From assembly GCA_964462125.1 (NCBI GenBank), contig CAYWXT010000199.1:1-10745 (forward strand): 10,745 bases of DNA. Reading direction: 5' to 3'. How positions within the stretch are numbered: position 1 is the first letter of the stretch; each line of letters starts with the position of its first letter. This stretch comes from JAWLFY01 sp964462125 (lineage in GTDB: Bacteria; Planctomycetota; Planctomycetia; Pirellulales; Pirellulaceae). The notes beneath the pieces are model-generated. The model was given only the letters and a program-made list of their open reading frames with translations, did no database searches and was not told the DNA's origin. Shown piece after piece: positions 1-5,529 of this stretch. Position numbers and translations under genes: made by a program.

Positions 1-13
1 CCACTTCGGACAT
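1..13 (-). CDS. possible N-terminus of a leftward gene, cut by the window edge
   Basis: On the minus strand an ATG starts at 13 and reads Met-Ser-Glu-Val before the window ends. A strong purine-rich ribosome binding site, GGAGGG, lies at 28-23, nine bases upstream of this ATG. A second in-frame ATG at 22 sits directly against that site, too close to be used well. This is what the first codons of a divergent gene would look like, but four codons allow no identification. It rests only on the SD/start geometry. A rightward frame open from 3 to 227 overlaps it and is the competing reading. Confidence 0.35.
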
Positions 14-231
14 CGCAGTCATCCCTCCAAAACCTGCATCCTGGACAGTTGCCACTTTTTCACAGCGGTTCTCGGTTTCGCAGACCATCACGGCCGCGGT
101 TGACGACTACAATCGGTTGGGTTGGCCGTGGTTGTGGGCAACCGCTACGGCTGTGGCACAGCGGCAATTGCCTCCCCGGTTTCTCATCGACTTCGACATG
201 GATGGTTCCGCCTGCCGCGTAAACTAATGAA
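14..231. other. upstream region of the sigma factor; no assured gene
   Basis: This stretch precedes the ECF sigma gene. It holds a cluster of dyad symmetries at 125-172 (listed separately) and a leftward SD at 28-23. One rightward frame is open from position 3 to the TAA at 225-227, about 74 codons. Its translation is rich in Trp and Ala and resembles no family I know, so I do not call it a gene, although it could be the tail of an upstream gene. If it is translated, its stop lies only four bases before the sigma factor ATG at 232, which has no Shine-Dalgarno sequence of its own. No convincing -35/-10 pair was found. Confidence 0.3.
125..172. promoter_or_regulatory. cluster of three dyad symmetries upstream of the ECF sigma gene
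   Basis: Three inverted repeats follow one another. The first is a stem of GCCGT (125-129) plus GGTTG (130-134) against CAACC (139-143) and ACGGC (147-151), with a TGGG loop and a three-base bulge. The second is GCTGTG-G-CACAGC at 150-162. The third is the perfect palindrome GGCAATTGCC at 163-172. The first two share bases 150-151, so as RNA they would be largely alternative structures. As DNA the second and third could be protein-binding sites. They lie 60-107 bases upstream of the sigma factor start. Function is inferred from position only. Confidence 0.3.
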
Positions 232-849
232 ATGAACGTCGGCGGCGACAGCGAAGAATCCCAGTTGGTCGAGCGAGCCCTGCAAGGGGATCGGGAGGCC
301 TTCACGCGTTTGGTTCAGCGGAGCCAGGATCGGCTGTTCGCCTCGATGCTGCACGTCACCGGCTCCCCCGAGGAGGCGGAGGAGGTCGTTCAGGAGGCGT
401 TCATCCGGGCGTTCGTCAAACTCGACACGTTCCAGCGGAACAGTCAGTTTTTCACCTGGCTCTACCGCATCGCCTTCAACAGCGCGCTGAGTCGGCGGCG
501 AAAGAAGCAGGCGCGGGTCTCGCTTGAGCACGTCCGCGAGACGATGGGGATGGAGGTGATCGCCCAGGGGGACGCGGTCGACGAAGGATTGCTGAGCCGG
601 GAACGGATCGCCATGGTCCGCAGCGCGATGCAGCAGCTGACCGATGAGCATCGCGCGATTTTGGTCTTGCGGGAGATGGAGGAGCATTCCTACGAGACGA
701 TCGCCGAGGTCCTGGAGATTTCGATCGGCACGGTGCGGAGTCGCCTCAGCCGTGCCCGGCGCCAGCTCAAACTCACTCTCGAGACGATGCTTCGCCACCA
801 GGAGCGCGGGACCCACAGCGAGCCGCCAACCGGGCGGGGGAAACGATGA
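232..849 (+). CDS. RNA polymerase sigma-70 family (ECF) sigma factor
   Basis: A 205-residue protein with the two-domain layout of extracytoplasmic-function sigma factors, which direct RNA polymerase to a dedicated promoter set. The sigma-2 domain spans about residues 12-90: the ALQGDREAF helix, then EEAEEVVQEAFIRAF (core binding), then the FFTWLYRIAFNSAL segment of region 2.3/2.4 that melts and reads the -10 element. A linker of about 35 residues leads to sigma-4 (about 125-182), with LTDEHRAILVLREMEEHSYETIAEVLEISIGTVRSRLSRAR, the helix-turn-helix that reads the -35. There is no large C-terminal extension. Its last codon overlaps the start of the next gene (ATGA at 846-849). That partner is not a membrane anti-sigma factor, so how this sigma is controlled is unclear. 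The ATG at 232 has no SD; it is chosen because it precedes the sigma-2 domain by a normal distance. The ECF subgroup is not assigned. Confidence 0.93.
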   Translation: MNVGGDSEESQLVERALQGDREAFTRLVQRSQDRLFASMLHVTGSPEEAEEVVQEAFIRAFVKLDTFQRNSQFFTWLYRIAFNSALSRRRKKQARVSLEHVRETMGMEVIAQGDAVDEGLLSRERIAMVRSAMQQLTDEHRAILVLREMEEHSYETIAEVLEISIGTVRSRLSRARRQLKLTLETMLRHQERGTHSEPPTGRGKR

Positions 850-1082
850 ACGCACCCCGATTCGACGCCTCCAGCGATCCGCCCCCTGCCGCCGGCGCCC
901 GGCAGTCGCCGCCCCCGTCGCCCTTCCTCGGCATTCAGTTTCGCTGCTGCCGTCGCTACGGCCGCGTGTATCGCAATCGGGACCAAACGCGTTACGAAGG
1001 GCGGTGCCCGGGCTGCGGCAGGCTCCTGTCGGTTCCGATCGGCCTGGGCGGCACACCGCGGCGGTTTTTCACCGCCGAATGA
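846..1082 (+). CDS. small zinc-ribbon-like protein coupled to the sigma factor
   Basis: A 78-residue protein whose ATG overlaps the sigma factor TGA (ATGA, 846-849), with a G-rich ribosome binding site (GGCGGGGG) just upstream inside the sigma gene. Residues 1-30 are Pro/Ala/Ser-rich and probably disordered. Residues 31-78 carry a compact domain with Cys34-Cys35 and a C-P-G-C knuckle (Cys54, Cys57), then a Gly-rich turn and an R-R-F-F end. The spacing is that of a one-site zinc ribbon whose first knuckle is an adjacent Cys pair. It has no membrane segment and no His-x3-Cys-x2-Cys of a zinc-binding anti-sigma factor. I infer a role with the sigma factor only from the overlap. The function is unknown. 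The coding status is well supported by the overlap, SD and cysteine pattern. Confidence 0.72.
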   Translation: MNAPRFDASSDPPPAAGARQSPPPSPFLGIQFRCCRRYGRVYRNRDQTRYEGRCPGCGRLLSVPIGLGGTPRRFFTAE

Positions 1083-1125
1083 ACCCGGGGAGGGCCACCG
1101 CGACCGACACGGTTTCTGGCACCGC

Positions 1126-2214
1126 CTAATTCAGGTCACCGGGGCCGCTGGCCCCACTGAGATGGCGCTGCAGGTAGCTCGCCCGTTCGATGTTGCGGTC
1201 CGAGGAGCCGAGCGGCCGCCCTTGCAGTTTCTGCAGGTGGGCCGGTTGGGTGTGAATGAAGAGCTTATTGATCATCCCGACCGGCAAGCTTTCGATCAAG
1301 CCGAGATTGACCCCCATCCGGACCTTCGACAGGTAGTGCATCGTCTCTTCGCTGCTGATCTTCTTGGCGGTGCTCAGGATCCCCAGGGCCCGGCTGACGT
1401 CGTCGTGCAGATCTTGCTGGCCGTGGTGCACCAGGAAATCGCGGGCCTTGCGTTCGTATTCGATGATTCGTGGGACGACCTCCTTGCCGACCAACCCCAG
1501 CAGTTCACGTTCGGTGCGGCCCAGGGTGATCTGGTTGCTGACTTGGTAGAAGTCGCCGGTGTACTGCGATCCTTCGCCGTAGAGTCCCCGGACGGTGACA
1601 TTGATCTTTTGCATGCTGCGAAAGACCTTTTCGATCTGGCGAGTGATCACCAGGGCTGGCAGGTGCAGCATCACGCTGACCCGAAGGCCGGTGCCGACAT
1701 TGGTGGGGCAGGCGGTGAGGTAGCCGTACTGCGGGTGGAAGGCATACAGGATTGCCCCTTCGAGGCGATCGTCGAGCGAATCGATCTCAGCCCACGCCGA
1801 CTCCAGGTCGAGTCCGCTGTGCATCACCTGGATCCGCAGGTGATCCTCCTCGTTGACCATCACGCTGTAGCGCTCACTGGGGTCGACTGCCACCGCTCGC
1901 GACCCTTCGGCGTCGGCGATCTCGCGGCTGATCAACTGCCGCTCCACGAGGAACTGGCGGTCGATTTCCGACAATCGCTCGATGTCGATGTAGTGGATTT
2001 CGTCCCAGTCGTCGAGCGCTTCCATTCGCGCCCGGATGTTCCGTTCGATGCTCAGCCGGTCCTCGTCGCTGCACCGCCGCATGAAGGGGAAATCGGCGAG
2101 GTTTCGGGCCAGGCGGATGCGGCTGCTGATCACGATATCCGAATCGGGTCCCGTCCCGCGCAACCATTCCCCTGAACTGTGGGCCAACTCGGCCAGGTCC
2201 GCGTCATGCCTCAC
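1126..2214 (-). CDS. mcsB: McsB protein-arginine kinase (ATP:guanido phosphotransferase family)
   Basis: Phosphorylates arginine side chains on proteins; in Bacillus this marks them for the ClpC-ClpP protease and inactivates the CtsR repressor. The GTG at 2214 overlaps the mcsA stop (GTGA) and follows a GGGAG site, giving 362 residues, close to the family's usual 350-365. The open frame extends upstream to an ATG at 2283, but that reading lies inside mcsA. Kinase landmarks in 362-residue numbering: SSRIRLARN (30-38, nucleotide binding), NEEDHLR (121-127, with the catalytic Glu), CPTNVGTGLR (169-178, the guanido kinase Cys loop with Cys169), and GEGSQYTGDFYQVSNQ (213-228). At the C-terminus the allosteric phospho-arginine motif, normally R-D-x-x-R-A, reads RNIERA (340-345), so the Asp is Asn. 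The partner mcsA is directly upstream; ctsR and clpC are not in the window. Identification is firm; the effect of the Asn is inference. Confidence 0.96.
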   Translation of the reverse strand: MRHDADLAELAHSSGEWLRGTGPDSDIVISSRIRLARNLADFPFMRRCSDEDRLSIERNIRARMEALDDWDEIHYIDIERLSEIDRQFLVERQLISREIADAEGSRAVAVDPSERYSVMVNEEDHLRIQVMHSGLDLESAWAEIDSLDDRLEGAILYAFHPQYGYLTACPTNVGTGLRVSVMLHLPALVITRQIEKVFRSMQKINVTVRGLYGEGSQYTGDFYQVSNQITLGRTERELLGLVGKEVVPRIIEYERKARDFLVHHGQQDLHDDVSRALGILSTAKKISSEETMHYLSKVRMGVNLGLIESLPVGMINKLFIHTQPAHLQKLQGRPLGSSDRNIERASYLQRHLSGASGPGDLN

Positions 2215-2774
2215 GCTTGGGGTTCTCCCTGGCCAGGGGATTCGCCGCTGGGGCCGGGATCCCCGTCGTTGTCCGACGTCCAATTGCCTGATTCGATCCG
2301 CTTCAATTCGTCACGGATCTCGGTCGCCCGCTCGTAATCCTCCCGCTCCACCGCCTCCTCCATCTCCCGTCGCAGCTGGATCAGCGTCGCCTGGGCGTCG
2401 GAGGTGGCGGCGGCCCGGCGGGGTTGCTTGCCGACATGTTCGGTGGCGTCGTGGATATTCACCAACAAGGGCCGCAGGTCGGGTTCGAAATGGGTGTAAT
2501 CGTAGGGGCACCCCAACCGCCCGCTGTTGCGAAACTCGAAGAAACTGATCCCGCAAACCGGACATTCCTTCTGGTCGAGCTCCTCCAGCTCCTGCTTCGT
2601 CTGGCCCAGCTGCAGCTGCTTGGCCAGCGCCCCGGCGATGGTCGCCACCGGGGTTTCCTTTTGCAGCACGTTGCGGGCGTGTTCCTCGCAGAGGTGCATC
2701 ACTTGAGGCCCGGTCGGCTCGGTGAGTTCCGTGATGTGGAAGGTCGCCGGTTTTTCGCAAAATTGACACTTCAT
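2211..2774 (-). CDS. mcsA: McsA-like activator of McsB (zinc knuckles plus UVR domain)
   Basis: A 187-residue McsA homologue. In Bacillus, McsA binds McsB through zinc modules and stimulates its arginine kinase activity. The start at 2774 is chosen over an in-frame ATG at 2819 because it begins with the family's MKCQFC and has a GGGGA site six bases upstream. Knuckle one uses Cys3, Cys6, Cys29 and His32. Knuckle two has CPVC (71-74) and CPYD (89-92), where most homologues have C-x-x-C. In the Bacillus protein as I remember it both fourth ligands are Cys; here they are His32 and Asp92, with His95 near by. A UVR motif follows at about 133-160 (REMEEAVEREDYERATEIRD), of the kind that also mediates UvrB-UvrC and ClpC contacts. 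The last 25 residues are Gly/Pro/Asp/Ser-rich. The gene is first in the operon and overlaps mcsB by four bases. Confidence 0.92.
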   Translation of the reverse strand: MKCQFCEKPATFHITELTEPTGPQVMHLCEEHARNVLQKETPVATIAGALAKQLQLGQTKQELEELDQKECPVCGISFFEFRNSGRLGCPYDYTHFEPDLRPLLVNIHDATEHVGKQPRRAAATSDAQATLIQLRREMEEAVEREDYERATEIRDELKRIESGNWTSDNDGDPGPSGESPGQGEPQA

Positions 2775-2803
2775 CGCCGTTCCCCAGAGCGGGTGACCGC
2801 CGT

Positions 2804-2816
2804 AAATCAATGATTT
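2804..2816. repeat. 13-bp perfect palindrome in the mcsA leader
   Basis: AAATCA-A-TGATTT is a perfect six-base inverted repeat with a one-base centre, 30 bases upstream of the mcsA ATG and downstream of the predicted transcription start near 2837. It stands out as an AT-rich island in GC-rich DNA. It matches neither the CtsR operator (tandem GGTCAAA-type heptamers) nor CIRCE. It could be an operator or a short leader hairpin. Confidence 0.35.
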
Positions 2817-2843
2817 CAAACGAGTAAGCGACCTTGTCGAGGG

Positions 2844-2871
2844 ATTCTATCGCGACCCCCGGGACTGTCAA
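2844..2871 (-). promoter_or_regulatory. sigma-70-type promoter of the mcsA-mcsB operon
   Basis: On the minus strand a perfect -35 TTGACA (2871-2866) is followed after 16 bases by TAGAAT (2849-2844), a five-of-six match to the -10 consensus. The predicted start is near 2837, giving a leader of about 63 bases before the mcsA ATG at 2774. The site lies in the divergent gap shared with trpE. It also supports starting trpE at 2960 rather than at an upstream TTG (2834) that would place trpE coding over this promoter. Confidence 0.62.
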
Positions 2872-2959
2872 CGCGAGGGGACCGGCCGGCGGGGGCGGGA
2901 AACGACTCCCCGCTTGTATTGCGTCGTCGCTGGCGGAAACTGTGTCGCAGGAGACCCCG

Positions 2960-4468
2960 ATGCACACACCGACGCTCGACGAATTCCTCCAGCTCGCCCA
3001 GGAGCACGATTTTGTTCCTGTCTATCGGCGGCTGTTGAGTGACACCTTGACCCCCGTGACCGCCTTTCGATTGCTCGACGATGGTGGACCAGCCTGCCTG
3101 TTCGAAAGTGTGATCGGCGGGGAGAAGGTAGGCCGATACAGCTTTCTCGCCTCCAGGCCGGTCCGCCGGTTCGCGGCCAAAGGCCGCCAGGTCGAGGTCA
3201 CCGACGCGTCCGGCCAAGTCGTTGAGCGGTTGGAGGTCGACGATCCCCTCGACCGATTCCGCGCCCATTTTCACGCCAGCGTCGCGCAGCTCGAGGGGTT
3301 GCCGCCGTTCATTGGCGGCGCGATCGGCTATGCCGGCTACGACGTGGTTCGCTACGTCGAAGATCTGCCCGCGGCGCCCCTCGATGACCGCGGGCTCCCC
3401 GATCTCGATTTCGCGTTCTATCATACCCTCTGCGTGTTCGATCACGTCGAGAAGACCATCGCCGTTGTCACCTTGGCCGATTGCCGCGGCGCGGGCACCG
3501 CCACGGCACGGCGACAGGCTTATCAGCGGGCTACGGCGCAGATCGAAGCAACCATCGACCCCCTCTCACGCGACGTTTCCCACCGCCCCGAGGAACTCCC
3601 GGACGCCTCGCAGAGGAAACCGCTCGAGGTGGAATCGAATTTCACTCCGGATGCTTTCCGCGAGGCGGTCCTCCGGTGCGTGGAGTACATCCGTGCCGGC
3701 GATATCTTTCAGGTCGTCCCGAGCCAGCGGCTGAGCGTCAAAACCGATGTCGATCCACTGGAGATCTACCGTTCCCTGCGGGTCGTCAACCCCAGCCCTT
3801 TCATGTTCTTTCTTCGCACCCCCGAATGCGTCTTGGTCGGCTGTTCCCCCGAGATCATGTGCCGGGTGTCGGATCGGATCGTCACCGTCCGGCCGCTGGC
3901 GGGAACCCGCCCGCGCGGTCGCACCGAGAAGGAGGACCGGGCCCTGGAGCAGGAATTGTTGGCCGATCCGAAGGAGCGCGCCGAACATGTGATGCTGGTC
4001 GACCTCGGACGCAACGATGTCGGACGGGTCGCCCGCTTCGGGTCGATCGAATTGACCGAGGTGATGGTGGTGGAACGTTACAGCCACGTGATGCACATCA
4101 GCAGCGAGGTCCAAGGAATCCTCCGCGAGGGACTCGATGCCTTTGATGCCCTCAAGGCTTGCGTCCCCGCCGGCACCGTCTCCGGAGCCCCCAAGGTTCG
4201 CGCGATGCAAATCATCGACTCGATTGAACCCCATCGCCGCGGCCCCTACGCCGGCGCGGTCGGCTATGTCGACTACCGCGGCAACATGGATACCTGCATC
4301 GCGCTGCGGACGATGGTTGTCCGCGATGGGACCGTCTACGTCCAAGCCGGTTGTGGCGTCGTCGCCGACAGTGACCCCGACGCCGAGTACCAGGAAACCT
4401 TGAACAAGGCCAAGGCCCTGATCGCCGCGATCGAACTGACCGAGGCGCGAGTCAAGCCGCGCGAGTAA
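2960..4468 (+). CDS. trpE: anthranilate synthase component I (large subunit)
   Basis: Converts chorismate to anthranilate with ammonia from glutamine delivered by TrpG, the first committed step of tryptophan synthesis, in the cytoplasm. The ATG at 2960 has AGGAG seven bases upstream and gives 502 residues, normal for the family; the frame extends back to a TTG at 2834 but without family sequence. The N-terminal lobe has LFESVIGGEKVGRYSF (48-63), where the L-x-E-S element binds feedback tryptophan. The chorismate-binding domain has GDIFQVVPSQR (247-257), NPSPFMFFL (277-285), GCSPEI (294-299), PLAGTRPRGR (312-321), the ERAEHVMLVDLGRND block (339-353), YSHVMHI (374-380), PAGTVSGAPK (403-412) and the Mg-binding YQETLNKAKAL end (477-487). 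All key blocks look intact. Tryptophan sensitivity is inferred from the L-x-E-S element. trpG is not adjacent. No Trp-rich leader peptide or clear promoter was found upstream. Confidence 0.95.
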   Translation: MHTPTLDEFLQLAQEHDFVPVYRRLLSDTLTPVTAFRLLDDGGPACLFESVIGGEKVGRYSFLASRPVRRFAAKGRQVEVTDASGQVVERLEVDDPLDRFRAHFHASVAQLEGLPPFIGGAIGYAGYDVVRYVEDLPAAPLDDRGLPDLDFAFYHTLCVFDHVEKTIAVVTLADCRGAGTATARRQAYQRATAQIEATIDPLSRDVSHRPEELPDASQRKPLEVESNFTPDAFREAVLRCVEYIRAGDIFQVVPSQRLSVKTDVDPLEIYRSLRVVNPSPFMFFLRTPECVLVGCSPEIMCRVSDRIVTVRPLAGTRPRGRTEKEDRALEQELLADPKERAEHVMLVDLGRNDVGRVARFGSIELTEVMVVERYSHVMHISSEVQGILREGLDAFDALKACVPAGTVSGAPKVRAMQIIDSIEPHRRGPYAGAVGYVDYRGNMDTCIALRTMVVRDGTVYVQAGCGVVADSDPDAEYQETLNKAKALIAAIELTEARVKPRE

Positions 4469-4541
4469 CCGGTGGGGACCGCCAGTATGGCAATGGCCAG
4501 CTCGGGTTGACGCCGCGCCGTTGCTTACGCGGGTCTCGAAC

Positions 4542-5333
4542 TCACGGCCGCGAGCGCACCAGGACGAGACCGGCCAGCAACGGTGGCAGCAGACTCCAAA
4601 TCAGCATCGGGGTGCCGTCGGCCGGTTTGGCGTTGGCAAGGTTTTCCATCGGCGCCAGGACTCCGCCGGCAATGACATAGATCGTGGCGCCAAGTGCCGC
4701 GGCGATCAGCATTGCGAAGATCGCCTTGCCCCCGGCACTGACCTTCCCCGCACCCAATCCGACCGCCACCGCGACGGGAACGCCAATCGCCGCCCACTGC
4801 ACAAAGTGCACCAGAATCCCATAGATATCGGCCTGTTCGAGGTTCGCTCGGCTGGCCAAAACCAATTGGATGACGGGGTCACCGATCGCGAAGACCAACG
4901 CCACGGCGACACACGCCCCAACGACGCCGCCGATCAGCCCGCGTATCGGACTGCCGTGGATCAGACCTGCGGTCAAACCAAAAATCACGGCCAGGGCGGC
5001 CGCGAGTACCGCGGTCAAGCGAGCCGCATTGCGTCCCGCCACGTTCGCTTCGATCGCACGGGCCTCAATCTCCGCTTCCTCGTTGTTGACTTGGTTTGCT
5101 AACGGCTCGTGCTCCGGCGGCAAGGGAATCTCGAAACGCTGGGTGACGACCGTCACGGTAAGGTAGCTGATTGCCATCGCCACAACGCAAGCGACGAGCC
5201 AGCTCATCGCTGAACCGGTCGATCCCGAAGATCGATCACCCCTGGATGGCTCAGAGCCGGTGGCTGGTTGAGATTCGGCGGCGGTTTCAGACCCGGCGGC
5301 TGCGACTGGCTCGGAGGAATCGGAATCAGACAT
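4542..5333 (-). CDS. unrecognised polytopic membrane protein
   Basis: A 263-residue protein from the ATG at 5333; the frame runs upstream to 5513, but that part is not protein-like and the N-terminus MSDSDSSEP is a natural beginning. No strong SD is seen. Residues 1-42 are Ser/Glu/Ala/Gly-rich and likely a disordered cytoplasmic tail. Hydrophobic segments lie at about 44-64, 106-126, 130-152, 170-196, 204-226 and 242-260, so about six membrane helices. The loop at about 66-104 is acidic with a short helical run (EEAEIEARAIEANVAGRNAARL). Several helices are rich in Gly/Ala (GLIGGVVGACVAVALVFAIG). I see no transporter or enzyme signature. It converges on trpE with 73 bases between stops and no clear terminator. 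It may be lineage-specific; no function is proposed. Confidence 0.75.
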   Translation of the reverse strand: MSDSDSSEPVAAAGSETAAESQPATGSEPSRGDRSSGSTGSAMSWLVACVVAMAISYLTVTVVTQRFEIPLPPEHEPLANQVNNEEAEIEARAIEANVAGRNAARLTAVLAAALAVIFGLTAGLIHGSPIRGLIGGVVGACVAVALVFAIGDPVIQLVLASRANLEQADIYGILVHFVQWAAIGVPVAVAVGLGAGKVSAGGKAIFAMLIAAALGATIYVIAGGVLAPMENLANAKPADGTPMLIWSLLPPLLAGLVLVRSRP

Positions 5334-5502
5334 GTCGGTTCGCTCAATACGGCGGAAAAGAAATGGATGGAAAGAAGGGAGCGAGGGTGATTGGGCCGAC
5401 TCGAGCCGCTCCCCGGGTGCCACTAAAATAGCGACTTTCAAGCACCGCTGCATCCATCCACCGCCGACGGATTGCCAGTGGATCCCGTGGCCCCGCTCCA
5501 AT

Positions 5503-5519
5503 GGCCCGCTCACCGGGCC
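5503..5519 (-). terminator. GC-rich hairpin after the TIGR03545-type gene
   Basis: GGCCCG (5503-5508), a five-base loop and CGGGCC (5514-5519) form a perfect six-pair GC stem eleven bases past the stop of the leftward gene ending at 5530. No U-run follows on the minus strand, so this is at best a weak or Rho-assisted terminator, or an mRNA-end stabiliser. The rest of the gap (5334-5502) carries no site I can support. Confidence 0.3.
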
Positions 5520-5529
5520 GGCGAGGTTC

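Noticed and set aside
184..1056. Long leftward open frame (290 residues) opposite the sigma factor and zinc-ribbon gene
   Set aside because: It is antisense to two genes with recognisable domains and an ATGA coupling; its translation is Arg/Pro/Leu-rich without motifs, typical of a GC-rich shadow frame.
1083..1125. Short hairpin ACCG-ACA-CGGT (1103-1113) as a terminator between the zinc-ribbon gene and mcsB
   Set aside because: Only four pairs and no real T-run on either strand; not supportable.
1162..2175. Long rightward open frame (337 residues) opposite mcsB
   Set aside because: Exact antisense of a confidently identified kinase. The product has no family features and no SD.
2834..2959. 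N-terminal extension of trpE from a TTG at 2834
   Set aside because: The extension has no TrpE similarity and would overlie the mcsAB promoter; the ATG at 2960 has a good SD and gives a normal length.
3566..4345. Leftward open frame (259 residues) opposite trpE
   Set aside because: Antisense shadow of conserved trpE sequence; no motif or start signal.
4521..5102. Rightward open frame (193 residues) opposite the membrane protein
   Set aside because: The translation is Arg/Gln/Asp-rich and low in hydrophobic core residues, while the opposite strand gives regular membrane helices.
5400..5460. TTGAAA and TATTTT on the minus strand as promoter of the membrane protein
   Set aside because: The two elements are only five bases apart, so they cannot form a -35/-10 pair, and a nearby TGGCAC lacks the second half of a sigma-54 site.
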